DNA of 64,000 nucleotides from Polyporus tsugae. Its lineage: Eukaryota > Basidiomycota > Agaricomycetes > Polyporales > Polyporaceae. Below the pieces are notes generated by a model. The model had not been told where the DNA came from. It ran no database searches and saw nothing but the letters and a program-made list of their open reading frames with translations. A program made the position numbers and the translations under genes. The stretch is from assembly GCA_024305745.1 (NCBI GenBank), contig JAHRBS010000010.1, positions 2,797,501 to 2,861,500 on the forward strand. Reading direction: 5' to 3'. This document shows, one piece after another, positions 47,342 through 58,327 of this stretch (its first letter is position 1; each line of letters opens with the position of its first letter).

Positions 47342-49010
47342 CTACCGGTAAGTCTGGTATCCTCTTCCAGCCGGTGGCCAGCCCTGTTGTCCACCGTACC
47401 CCCAGTTATTAGTAGTAGTAGCAGCAGCAGTGGTGGTGGTGGTGGTGCTCTGGCTGTAAATGCTAGCAGTGTCGTTGAAAGTCGCTTGGCTGTATCCGTA
47501 GTTTGGCCGCGGCGAAGCCACATTCGCAGGCATCGTCATGCCCATCGCCGGGTACTGTTGTTGTTGGGAGATAGCGGGTCTGTCAAAGAAGCGCGTTTCC
47601 AGTCAGCAAGCGACCCCGGCTGCGGGCATGGACGTAACTACAACTCACTGCTCGGGTTGCACAGACAGGGTCTGTTTCCGCATCCGCGCGGGCACGTTGA
47701 AAGAGTATTGCGCAGATATAGCATGGCTGGAGGGGAGAGCTGCGGTCAGTATGCCAGCGAATTCGGAGTTGTGCGCGCCCACCGCCATACCTGTAGAATG
47801 AAGACGGATTCGCTGCGTGCGGCTCTGCGTCCTCTCCCCCGGTGGGCAAGGAAGGCATAGACGGTTTTGAGTAGGCCATCTGCGGGTTGAATGGCACACG
47901 GGGTCCATTGGGCTGTCCTGGAGGGTAGAACGACATAGGCCGAGGCTGGGCTTTGTCGTAGAGCGAGGAGGAGGCGGGCATGGACTGATGGTGAGCTGCG
48001 TGCGGGCGCGGCGCAGTTGATGCCGATGAGACAGGTCCTTGGGTTAACGATTGCGAGTGGGTAGGATGTCGGTGCGCGGTCTCTACATGAGGATGTGCGT
48101 GCCTGTGTGATATCTGACTCGGAGCTGGATCTGGATCTGGAGCTGGAGCAACGGGCTGTACGGCAGGCGGCGGCGGAGAGAACGCGGGGGGTTGGGGCGA
48201 ACGAGTTACAACAGGTTCTGCAGAGAATGCGGGGGGCGCGGGAGAGCTAGATGCGACTGGTCCTGGAGAGGTTGAATTCCCCTCATATGTCATGACCACA
48301 GTCTCGTATGCCGGACCATCTAGTGATGGTCCGACTGGAGAGAACTCTGGTGGAGGTGTGCTCTCGCGTTCGTCTTCGGCACGGTTGAAGACTGTAAGTC
48401 CCCGCCGAAGTGTCACTTGTGCAGTGCGCGACGACGAGCCGCCTGCCCGAAGCTCGAGGGGGGACGGAGGAGGGCTGCCTCCACCCAGGCCTGCCTCCGC
48501 GTACCAGGCCGGGCGCTCCTTCTGAGGACGCGCCTTCTTCTGAACGCGGAGCGGTCGGACTTCCTGCGGGGGCGAAGAAGGCACCGAAGAGGATGAAGAC
48601 GATCCTACATACGACCCTGACCCAGAACTTGAACCGGAACCAGAGGAAGACACAGCAGGCGGCTCTGGCCGTGGCCTCTGCTTCTCCGGCGGATAGCCCG
48701 AATGGTGACCAGCTGAAGGGGGAGGGCTGAAGGCGGGCGGGGGAATCGCAGAACTCGAGCTAGCTCTGCGGTCGGAGCTCGAAGACTGATGTTGCTGTCC
48801 GACGGAGAGGGTACTCACACCGTTCAGCGCGGCCTCGAAGACGGCCTCGTCCCAGATCTCGAAGCCATCCTCGTCGGCACGTCGTTGAGGTGGGTCGCGC
48901 GTGCTCTGCTCGAGAATGTGCGATGTCTTTTGATCGAATTCGCACTGTGAGATTTCGTAGGATGGTGGCGGCGGGGAGGGAGGTGGATCAAAGGCGGTGA
49001 GATCGCTCAT
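47342..49010 (-). CDS. proline/serine-rich disordered protein
   Basis: No known family was recognised. The start at 49010 gives MSDLTAFDPPPSPPPPSYEI, then a short ordered-looking block (EDGFEIWDEAVFEAALNGVS) that is the best candidate for a conserved motif. Most of the rest is Pro/Ser/His low complexity, with repeated PPAFSPPP-type motifs (four occurrences) that could serve as SH3 or WW ligands. A second block reads SMPSLPTGGEDAEPHAANPS. Two introns near 47790-47815 and 47580-47645 then give AALPSSHAISAQYSFNVPAR and RMRKQTLSVQPEQ. The last exon carries a Thr/Ala run encoded by the microsatellite at 47411-47447 and ends GYGGQQGWPPAGRGYQTYR with TAG at 47342. The role may be scaffolding; this is inference from the composition. 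Confidence 0.7.
47411..47447. repeat. in-frame trinucleotide microsatellite
   Basis: Runs of AGT, CAG and TGG triplets on the + strand encode a Thr/Ala run on the minus-strand gene. The length is likely to vary between strains without breaking the frame. Confidence 0.65.
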
Positions 49011-49877
49011 GTTATCTAGTCGACAACTTCTAGCACCGAACGGAGGAGTAGGGGATGGGGATCACGGGAGACGTTGTGAACGGGGTGCGGTGGAAAGGGG
49101 ACCAGACACAACCCACTTGAGCGGGTACTTGAACATCGAAAGCACGCGAAGGCGCGGTCTGCGGCGTAAATATTCAAATACTGTATTCCCATTGGGATGC
49201 CATCTGCCACCAACATCGCCTCAGACGCCATTTACATATCACCTCTTCCAGCAGCTTGGCGGCTGTGTCGGAGCAGTCGGCATACGCATCCATCTGCCGT
49301 CGCACAAGGCAATGAGTCAGACATCCATCCGTCCATCCAAGGTCTTGTGTTCAAGTATCACCCAGCACATGGATGGTTTCCTGGTCACTTATACCCAAGT
49401 AAGAGCGGCGGAAAAGTGTAGGGATCGTTCACTGCCCCACACTTTGATCTAGCCGCATCGAACTTCATCGTGGCACCAAATCCATAGAATATCGTTTCCC
49501 CGTCCAACGGAGATCGAATCCTGCGTACCATAGTTGTGTGTGATTACGGTTCTATCTACGTACTTGCGATGGACAACATAAACCAGAGATACGGGTGTGG
49601 TATATCGAGCTGCGGATAGAGCTAGTGACGGCGAGGTCCTGTTGACATTTCGTGGGCACCTGCTATACAAATGCTACAGGAGAGGATCTAGATGCGACAG
49701 CGATAATGACTTCTGCTCTGGGGGAACACAGCCCGGACTAGAGCTCGATCCCCTCAAGGTTTGTGCCCTGACGATGGATTAAGCAAACGGTATTTTCATA
49801 CGACAAGATGTCAGATCACTTACGAGCTTCGGTAACCGAACAAACACATCCGTGCCTGACGCATGTCGTTGTTTATC
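49011..49877. other. intergenic, promoter of proline-rich gene
   Basis: This 0.87-kb stretch lies between two minus-strand genes: the promoter of the gene starting at 49010 and the 3' flank of the mitochondrial kinase gene. Frames here show no signature. Confidence 0.4.
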
Positions 49878-51686
49878 TCAGTAAGGATAGAGTAAACACA
49901 TGCCGTGAAAGCGCCCACCGTAACCATCCAAGCTGACAAGCTCCAGAGAGCCGCCAAAGTACGTCGCATAGATGTTGCTCATCGGCAGTCCCATGCCGAT
50001 TCTTGGTTGAGGATCCACAGAATCCGAGGGGAGCTTCCCGCGTGCGTCAGATTGCAGGCCGCCAATCTGCTCAGACACCGTTGCTGTCATCCCGCGAGTG
50101 CTGGAGCTGACAGTCCGCAGTGCGCCAAGGCGGGCATCTTCCAGCCGAGCCGCATTGCGGACATGCGAGAAAGAGAACAGATCGGAAGGCGTCTTGATCT
50201 CGGGTGAAAGGAGACCGCCACCTAGAACACGACATGCATAAGTCGGGAATCCGAGGTTCAATGAGCGGTCGAAGAGGACTCACCTTGGTCGGAGATACGA
50301 ACACAAACGTTGTTGTCACTAGCAACCACAGTCGCACGTACTGGGGGCAGAAAATTGGCCGTTGGATGTTTGAGGCGTGTCGCCCGGAATGCCTGGTAGG
50401 ACGTGAGCGATGGGAGCAGCAACAAGTCAAGAATGTAAACGCCATTCACATTCTTTAAGAGCTCGAATATGATATACCTGCGTCAAGTCAGATAGGCTCA
50501 TCTGAACAAAGCTGCGACGTGAACCCACTCGAGATGTTCATGGATATATGCAAATTTCGTCTTCACGTGGCCGTCGATGATCACCTTTGGCCATGACGCA
50601 TTGTTCAGAGGTCCACTCCGCGGGTCCTCTCCCAGGTGATATGGCCGGTGCTGAAGGTACTTGGCACACCTCTCGATACAGTCATTTACCTCTAGCGCCG
50701 TGCTGATGATGCCCACATTCCCCCCTGCGTGCGGCTCTTCTCTGGAGTTTACTTGTTGAGTGAGAGCGTTATGATGTTCCGCAAGCACGCGACGTGATAC
50801 TCGTGAGACGAGCATTCTCCGCATGAACGAGTCCAAACGGTCGGGGAGGAGGTAAGGCGACGATAGCGACAAACCAAGAGAAAGGTTTGGGATCACGGTT
50901 TTGCTGTGAGGAATCCACACTCAGCATACGACTATTTCCAACGAGAGGGACGCCTTACTGGTCCTTCAGCAAATTCGTCACGAACTCGCAGAACGCATTG
51001 TTTTCTTCAAGTGTGTTGATTTGAGGATATCGACGGAACCTGCACTGTAGGTTACGCGGCTCACAAAATTTCTGAAACAGAGGGCATACTTGTCGAACGC
51101 AGTCCAATACAGCTAAACACGCCGTCTTGAGCTACATCGTCCGGCAGGTATTGAGCTTCTCGGGCACACACCTCATACACTTTCGCGACGCCTTCTTGCG
51201 TTACGACGACATAAGGGAGCGCTTGCATGTCTCGCAGCCGATGTGCTATGCGAATGGGTAGCTCTGTGCGCACGTAGTTCGCACTCTACTCGAGGAAGGA
51301 GGGCAAAGGTGCTCTTGAGGACATGCAAAAGCGGAAAAAAAAAACGAAAAGAACGCACCTTAATGAGCCGCTCCTCGTTCATAGACTTCCCAAAGAACAC
51401 CTGCGAAAAAGGTCCATCCCGTATCCTTCGTTGCATACGCCCGCGCACTTACCAGTTGCCGCAGTGTCAACCTTGTCGCCGGCTTGGATGCATATGCTTC
51501 GAGATGTCGATTCTGGTAAAAGTGGACAGCTGTGGAGATGCACCGTACACCGTCCAGACGTGGAAGGTCATGCGAATATGGATGGGCCAGAGTTGGCGCA
51601 GGCAGGAAAGCCTGTCGTGAAGTTGATCTTGAACACGCTCTACCAGCGAGCTGCATTGTGTGGGTAGGGAGACGTGGCCATGTCAT
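49878..51686 (-). CDS. mitochondrial alpha-ketoacid dehydrogenase kinase (PDK/BCKDK type)
   Basis: This GHKL-fold protein kinase phosphorylates the E1 subunit of pyruvate or branched-chain ketoacid dehydrogenase in the mitochondrial matrix, switching it off. The start at 51686 gives MTWPRLPTHTMQLAGRACSR, an Arg-rich presequence. The four-helix domain follows over many introns: FYQNRHLEAYASKPATRLTL, FGKSMNEERLIK, ELPIRIAHRLRDMQALPYVV, EGVAKVYE, NTLEENNAFCEFVTNLLKDQ, SFMRRMLVSRVSRRVLAEHH and VGIISTALEVNDCIERCAKY. The ATP domain shows YIHEHLE at the N box, then VRATVVASDNNVCVRISDQG with GGG (G1), LFSFSHVRNAARL, and PRIGMGLPMSNIYATYFGGS (G2), ending GMCLLYPY before TGA at 49878. The insert of about 40 Ser/Asp-rich residues before the G2 block is unusual. 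I cannot tell the pyruvate from the branched-chain enzyme on this evidence. Confidence 0.88.
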
Positions 51687-52433
51687 GAGTCAGGAAAGAC
51701 AAGAGACTAGCAAAGGAAACGAAGTATAGGCGCGATTGGAGAACGGACGCATTGATCATGCTGCTTGCGAAGAACTGGCCATCGTCCCGCATCTCGCCTC
51801 GCCCTTGTGCGGCTGGGCAGACCTAATAAGCTTCCCGCAAAGTCCGCAAAGTCCGGTAAGGTAGCTCTTATACATCCTTTCACCAAGTATTATGAGGTAT
51901 TATGACGGCGAACTAAGCAGGTTAATATTAGATAAGCAAGGATCTTACAAGACATTGTGACTGACATGTCACTCGAAATAATCCCTTGCTCCCCAGCTTG
52001 CCAGCCATATAAACCGCATTCCAAATAGCTGATGTCAGCCGATCTATATACGACACGTCCACTCAGACTCCGTACAGTCGTATTGTACTTCCTACTCGAA
52101 AGCAGCGGCATAAAAATCTACATCAACGAACATGTGTTTTCGGGATGAGCTACGATTGTGATAGATGAATCGATGAACAGTCGGTGCCACCACTCAACTG
52201 GTGGCACCCTGACGGAAGCCTCGGCGACCAGCACATTCGAACCCCCCTTTTGGGGAGGTTCATCTTATCGATATCATCACTGGAGACTAAACTTGCTGAT
52301 ATCGACGTCTTCCAGACCAACTCCCAACCATGCCTCGACATGCAGCGACTGACGTTCAAGACTACACGGCTGCATCATATAGATACGTACATACACACAT
52401 CTACATCTGCTTTGGCTACTCGACGTTCATTGC
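51687..52433. other. intergenic, CipC 3' flank and kinase promoter
   Basis: This 0.75-kb, AT-richer stretch lies between minus-strand genes. It holds the upstream region of the mitochondrial kinase gene and the 3' flank of the CipC-like gene. Frames here are short and unconvincing. Confidence 0.4.
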
Positions 52434-52938
52434 TTAGTAGTTGTCGACGGTAACAACCTCCTCGAACTTCTCCTTGGATTGATGCTTGGCCTTCTGCGCG
52501 TCGACGTAGTCGAGCTGGAATGCGATTGAGGTAAGCGATTGAGGTAAGCGATGATACTCCCAATACACAGCGGAGGGACACGTACGCCCTTCGTCTCAGC
52601 GATGCGGTCAATGAATGCACCAGCCAAGCCCGCAAGGATCTCCTTTGCCTTCGCGTGGCTGTCAGGCTGGCCGTTCTTCGCGACGTGGTCTTCGTAGGCC
52701 TTGGCAGCCTGGCAGAGAAAGGGTCAGCCCAGAGCCGCGATCACGGAGGATCTGCGACGCACCTCGTAGGAAGCGGCGGCGGCGATGACCTCATGAGAGA
52801 GCTTAGCCTCGTGGGGGGCGTTGGTGACCTAGATCGTATGGGTTGGTTTAGACTGAGGTAAATGGGGAGGAGCCACAAGGGAAAACAAACCTGGTCGTAG
52901 GCCTGCGCCTCGTCGGACTCGGAGTGGAAGAAACCCAT
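52434..52938 (-). CDS. cipC: CipC-like antibiotic-response protein (DUF3759)
   Basis: CipC proteins are small cytosolic fungal proteins induced by concanamycin A and by various stresses; their molecular role is unknown. The start at 52938 gives MGFFHSESDEAQAYDQ. Three introns separate this from VTNAPHEAKLSHEVIAAAAS, AAKAYEDHVAKNGQPDSHAK and ILAGLAGAFIDRIAETKG, ending LDYVDAQKAKHQSKEKFEEV before TAA at 52434. The 105-residue product matches the usual size. The repeated small helices with HEV/AAAASYEAAKAYE and the ETKGLD join are typical of DUF3759. The last intron contains a 13-nt tandem duplication near its 3' splice site (listed). Confidence 0.93.
52522..52552. repeat. 13-nt tandem repeat in a cipC intron
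   Basis: Two full copies of GCGATTGAGGTAA (52522-52534, 52535-52547) are followed by a partial GCGAT. On the coding strand they lie in the last 35 nt of the intron, just upstream of the CATTCCAG acceptor, and duplicate the branch-site-like CTTACCTCAAT. Confidence 0.75.
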
Positions 52939-53102
52939 TGTGTGGTGAGCGGAAGTGGTAGATGTGGTAGATGTGCAGGGGTGAGTACGGAACTGGAGGA
53001 TGTTAGCGGCTGGGAGGGCTGCTTAAGTAGAGCAGGGAGGCGTGATGTCACGCTCTAATAATAGAGATGGGAGGGTTTTGCGACTGGGGTTGAAATGCAT
53101 CT
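52939..53102. promoter_or_regulatory. cipC-like gene promoter region
   Basis: The immediate upstream region of the cipC-like gene contains GTGATGTCAC (about 53041-53050), close to a CRE-type palindrome. The boundary with the doubtful gene upstream is unknown. Confidence 0.3.
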
Positions 53103-53800
53103 CTAGGGAGAGTTCCGCTCGATCATCACATGAACTCTCCATGAGGGCACTGGTGCTGGGAATGGTGCATACTTATCGATCCAGGGCGCCCTCGCACGCG
53201 TCCGCAGAACCACCTCTCCTTTTTCGTTCTGGGCAGCGAAGACCGTACCGCTTTCCGGGGCTTTGCAGTCCAGGCTCATCATAGCCTCGATAGCGAGAGG
53301 GGTTACTGATGTACCGACCTGCCCGTTTTAGCATGAGCGAAGCCACTGTACGCGAAACGAGCACTCACTTTCTGTCCGACAGCTTCGACCACAGCACCCA
53401 CGATCGATGGCCGCGCGGCCATCGTATCCTTCGCGATATGCCGTACCGCCCCATCCGGTGGAACGGAGGATAAGCATAATATGACGCTTCTCTTGCTGGC
53501 CGATGGCGAAGATGGCGCAGTAGGTAAGTAGGCTGAGCCTCCGGAACGTGCAATACTCCGTGCCTCGAAACGACAAGTGTTCGTCCATGCGCAGTCATCG
53601 CCATGATGAGCAATTCAGCTGCCAGCCGCGCGGGTTAGAGTTGCGCCACCGTCCAGAAGGAATACATGCCGAGGAGCTGACAGTTGGACCAGGATAGCGT
53701 GCGATATTGAAAGGAAATCAGCTACGGGTTCTATAAGTAACAATGTTGAACATGCTGGGGTGAATATGACGACATATGGACGCGTTCTCACCCACAGCAC
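53103..53800 (-). CDS. possible small spliced gene, unidentified
   Basis: Minus-strand frames here read like protein but the model is incomplete. A 3' exon pair joins over an intron (GTGAGTGCTC to ACGGGCAG, about 53315-53365). It gives HIAKDTMAARPSIVGAVVEA, VGQK-VGTSVTPLAIEAMMSL, APESGTVFAAQNEKGEVVLR and RARAPWIDKYAPFP, ending at TAG near 53103. Further upstream in the same frame lies a hydrophobic stretch (YVVIFTPACSTLLLIEPVAD, LSAPRHVFLLDGGATLTRAA, about 53620-53800). A stop between the two parts means another intron or a break. I recognise no family. It may be a real fast-evolving gene, a decayed one or chance. Confidence 0.3.
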
Positions 53801-54152
53801 GGGGTGATTCCGACGTAACTTGTGGAGATGTGCAGGAATCCACAGGCTAGATATGGGTCATGACTGTGTAAAACAATGTGCTGGCTTGCCAGAGAGGGCA
53901 ACCAAGCACTTGGCATGGCACGGATATCGTTTTAAGTACAGTTGGTTGGAAGTCGGCTGGAAGCAGGACCTGTGCTGGCATCCAAGGTCGGCCTTGAGGT
54001 TTAAGAACATAAGAAAGTTGCATGAGCAAACACACTAGTTGTAAAAGGAACGGGCTGTCCGTGAGGGAAATGGTTAAATGAACGACGAAGAGGTGAAAAC
54101 CTGTTGAGAGGTAAGTAAGGCGCAGCAGCCTTGCGCTACGCAGGTGAACGGG

Positions 54153-54160
54153 TGACGTCA
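54153..54160. promoter_or_regulatory. perfect CRE palindrome TGACGTCA
   Basis: It lies about 160 nt upstream of the lipase ATG at 54319. TGACGTCA is the site of CREB/ATF-type bZIP proteins. Control of a lipid-mobilising gene by cAMP or stress would make sense but is inference. Confidence 0.35.
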
Positions 54161-54318
54161 CGGGACCTCGAGCGTCTTTTCGGAACTCGGTGGACGAAAG
54201 GTTCCCCAGATGGCTTGGTCTTGCAAGGTTTCTTCCCAAACAATACTCACTCCAAGCTGCAGTCATAGTCCCGCCACTCGCTTCTGTACTATAGACATCT
54301 CTGGACACCACCAATACT

Positions 54319-57300
54319 ATGTCGCGATACAGCCGGAGTCGCCCAGGGTCGGCTCTGAATGGACGGATATCCCTGCTTGATGTGGATTATGTGGACGAGC
54401 GGTGAGTATTCCATGGCTTGTGGATGTTGAAGCTTACATTGAGTGCTACGCAGACACATGCAGCAGTTTGAGGACGCCCTCAGGGCTGATGATAACGCAC
54501 TGCTAAGCGATTTCACAGAGGCTCCAAACAGCCCAGTTGTTGGATCCCAGCAACTTGCCCTACCGCACTCCGGACATCGCGTTCTGAAGGTGTCTGCGCT
54601 GTCAGACTTCGCGCCAGTAAATGTGAAAGTCCGAAAGTACGTTCTTAGCTTGGTCCGAGTGCGCATCTAGTCAACCATTGGGTGAAGGAGGAAGGGTCCA
54701 CCACGACCTGCCCACATGGGGAGCGAATGGCTTTATCTTACCCTGCGATGGCCTTTGCTAGTATGTCATTCTCCCTTGTGCTTAAGCAATCTATTCTGAC
54801 TGCCAGTAATCAGGGCCTCATATTCTTGTTCATCGCTTTCCAATTTGGGGCGTATATTGTAATCCGACAACTGGTTAACGCCAAGGAGTGGCTCTCAGCA
54901 TGTGCGCACTTCGTGCTTCTGTTCCAAATCGTTCTATCTGACATTTCAGATGAAGGGCGTGGGCGCAGAGGTGTTTTGCGAAAACGCTTGCGTAACGCTC
55001 AGACTTACCAAGTAAGTCCATGCACACTTTTGCGATGGCCGTCTTGCTTACCTGCATTGAAGGAGTGGAAAGACGCTGCTCTGGCGTTAGATCAGTACAT
55101 GCACTTCGACGAATGGAAACCGATCGATGAGGACTTGTACTACGATTGGAAACTTGTACGAAAGGTGAGCATATGGTCAAGTTACCGAGTCGTGAGCTGC
55201 AAATCAATATATATCGTAGGTCCGAAGGTCGTTGAAAGCTTTTCGCGAGAAGAATGACGCTCGCGGAGTGCTGGGAGTACTGGAGACCTGTATCCGGAAC
55301 AATTTTTCTGGAGTAGAATCTGCCAGGTAAATTATAATCGACGCGTCCTGAGGGTATCAGCTTACAAGGCGCGATTAGGCTGTACAGCGAGGTCAGGCAT
55401 TTGCGATGATACCCGTTGGCGTCTACTCACGGAGGCTATAGACCTTCTACGGTACAAAGACGCTCATTGAAGGTACGCATGCGTGCTGCTAGTCACCTAC
55501 GGATTTTGTGAATTCTGTTGTCAGCTTACATCGACGAGGTCGAGAAGGCGATAGAATATGTACGGGAAACCCCAGACATCTCGAACGAAGAGAAGAAGAG
55601 ATTCTTCAAGAGCGCGAATACCAACCTGGGAACGTCGGCCTTATGCCTCTCCGGTGGCGCATCGTTTGGATACTGTATGCATTCACGTTCTTCCAAGATG
55701 GAGACGACTGATCGAGGCTCTGTTCGTCCCATTCCAGATCATTTTGGTGTCGTGAAAGCATTCATCGATCAGAACCTATTACCTCGTGTCATCTCAGGGA
55801 CGTCTGCTGGCGGTCTTGTGGCGGCGCTCATTTGTACCCACACCGACGAGGAACTTAAGGAAGTCCTTGTTCCCGAGTTGGCGAACCGCATTACAGCATG
55901 CGAGGAGCCAATCAAAGTATGGTTCAGGAGATTCTGGCTCACTGGGGCAAGGTTCGACAGTGCAGCTTGGGCTAGAAAGGTGAGCACTCACATGTGCTGC
56001 AGAATTTTTGGACACATACCGGCATCTATTCCCGTCGTCTGTAGGCATGCTTCTTCACACGAGGCTCGATGACATTCCGGGAAGCATACCTGCGGACCGG
56101 GCGTATACTGAATGTTTCGGTAATTCCAGCGGAGCGCCATTCGTGAGTCGCCCCATATTTTTAGCCGTAAGTTTGACATTCGCATATCCGATTCCTAGTC
56201 CAACAAAGTTGTTGAACTACATCACTGCACCGGACACTGTCATCTGGAGCGCATTGCTCGCGTCTGCGGCGGTACCCGGAATCTTGAACCCCGTGGTTCT
56301 GATGCAGAAGACGAGAGATGGCGCCATTATTCCATGGAACTGGGGTAGCAAGTTCAAGGATGGATCTTTGAGGTACGCCTTGTCCTGAACAAGAGTGCGC
56401 CACGCTGATTCGATCCGATAGGGTCGACATTCCAGTGCAAGCGCTGAACCTCTACTTCAATGGTACGGAATGACCTCGGAATCAGGACCGTCGAGCACGA
56501 ACTCATTGTTCTCCAGTTACGCATCCCATTGTCTCGCAAGTCAACCCTCACGTACACCTGTTCTTCTTCGCTCCTCAGGGCTCCGCGGGAAAACCTGTAG
56601 CCCATAGCAAAGGGAAAGGTGCGCCATCTCGGAATGCGTCTGATGGCGTCTGCTTAACTCCTTCAGGATGGAGAGGAAACTTCCTCCTATCGGCCGCAGA
56701 GCAGTGGCTGAAGCTTGAGTTAACGAAGAACTTCAAGGTTTGCGCCCAAGCCCGTTGACATCGGAGTAGGAAACTGAGAAGTCGCCGTCCTAGTTGATTC
56801 GTGATTTGGATCTGCTTCCCCAGCTGCTAGGACAAGATTGGTCCAGTGTGTTCCTACAGAGATTCGAAGGTTCCGTAACGTGAGGACCTTCTGCTCATGC
56901 GCAGCGTACCAAGGATTGACCTCATTGTCAGCATCTGGCCTCGGACACGGTTGATGGTGAGCCTTTATCTCACGTCCTTTTCAACGCGGTCTCACGCGAA
57001 GGTCTGTAGGACTGGATTCACATCCTGAGCGACCCTGATCCCGCGGAGCTGGAGAGGATGATACGAATAGGACAGCTTGTGACATGGCCGAAGGTGCGGA
57101 CATATTTCCATGATAGCTTTATGCTGTGATCACTCAATCGCACTACTGGCACTGCACTCCACAGCTCCATATGATCGAAAATCGATACAGGCTGGAGCGA
57201 CAGATCTTCCTGGGTAGGCAGGCTGTCCGGAAAGCTCTGCAAGGTGGTGGCAACGATCGCGTCGCTGCGAGGGCGGAGTCTATGCCTGTTGGGCCAGTCC

Positions 57301-57935
57301 CTCGGCCAAACACCGGCACGCAGCTTCCCAGTCTTGCGGTTCCGTCATTGTCTAGTCTGGCACCGACAGAAGACCCGCTGCCCATGGATACGGACGCCGA
57401 AGCACTGATGCTGAACGGCGATGGAAAGTCGTCACCGTCACCGCCAGCACCGCAGAGGCGCAACTCGCGGCACGACCTACCAGAATCGAGCCTCAGTCGG
57501 CCGCAGCCGAGGCGGAGGCGCAGTCGCGCATCGTTCAGCAGCCTCCGAGATCCTGACGGCGACTATGGGGGCGCGACACCGGACCCACCACCACAGTCTG
57601 CGAGTGACGACCACGACGGATACCCCACGCAGCACGAGAGGCACAACTCGAACCAGCAGTCGCACAGCGGGAACATCCTGCGCCGTCTGAGCAGGACGTC
57701 GCTGCGCGCGGCATTCAACTCGCTCCGCCGGCCGAACCCGCCGACGTCGGCGCCGTCGAAGCGGACGTCGGTGGACATGTGGTCGGAGGACACGTCGACG
57801 GACGATGACGACCTGTCGATACTGTCGAGGCGGCGGAGCAGTCGATACCCGTCCGCGCTGGAGCTGCAGACGGCGCTGCAGCGGCAGCTGTCGTCGGACG
57901 AGGATGATGGAGGGCAGGTTGACGAAGATGGCTGA
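54319..57935 (+). CDS. patatin-type triacylglycerol lipase (Tgl3/4/5 family)
   Basis: This lipid-droplet lipase mobilises stored triacylglycerol. The ATG at 54319 gives MSRYSRSRPGSALNGRISLL. The N-terminal DUF3336 region spans GLIFLFIAFQFGAYIVIRQL, EWKDAALALDQYMHFDEWKP and YYDWKLVRKVRRSLKAFREK. The patatin domain follows: SALCLSGGASFGYYHFGVVK (oxyanion Gly-rich loop, joined across an intron near 55674-55737), then PRVISGTSAGGLVAALICTH (GTSAG nucleophile elbow, 55797-55811) and VKVWFRRFWLTGARFDSAAW. NYITAPDTVIWSALLASAAV follows, then FKDGSL (Asp of the Ser-Asp dyad) with VDIPVQALNLYFN-VTHPIVS. VNPHVHLFFFAPQG, LLSAAEQWLKLELTKNFKLI and LMDWIHILSDPDP complete the domain. The C-terminal exon (from about 57160) is a disordered Ser/Arg/Asp-rich tail with phosphosite-like SRRRSR patterns, ending at 57935. 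There are more than ten introns. The catalytic residues look intact. Confidence 0.93.
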
Positions 57936-58327
57936 GCTGTTTCCATGAACGTTGCTACGCTCGCTATCTGCCTTCAGCCCAGTATGATTCAGACAGCGTT
58001 GGATAGTGTATGAGGTTTTAATGCGATTGATTGCAGTGATACATATCAGTCGTGTGCTATTGCTGCACTTTCAGTCATGTTGTGCAGTCAAAATCCATAA
58101 ATTCGCCTGGGAGCAGAGGGGGACTGACCGTGAGGCCTTGAGGACTAGAGCGCTGAGTGTGGTGACGATGTGGTAGACGCCCATGGTGTCGGTGGGTGGC
58201 TGAGCCTGAACTCCTCAATCATTCCTCAACATCTGCAGAATACCACTACTCTTCTTACCCCTCTCTCTTGTCTGAACCCCTGCGCACTGCTGCCTATACA
58301 TAGTGGCCAAGGAACACCACAACTAGA
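57936..58327. other. intergenic, promoter of first PUB gene
   Basis: This is the lipase 3' flank and the upstream region of the gene starting at 58328. No gene or element was recognised. Confidence 0.4.

Noticed and set aside
52215..52260. TTCGAAC followed by a CCCCCC...GGGG hairpin, considered as tRNA or terminator
   Set aside because: The stem does not fit a tRNA T-arm, and a bacterial-type terminator has no meaning in this fungal context.
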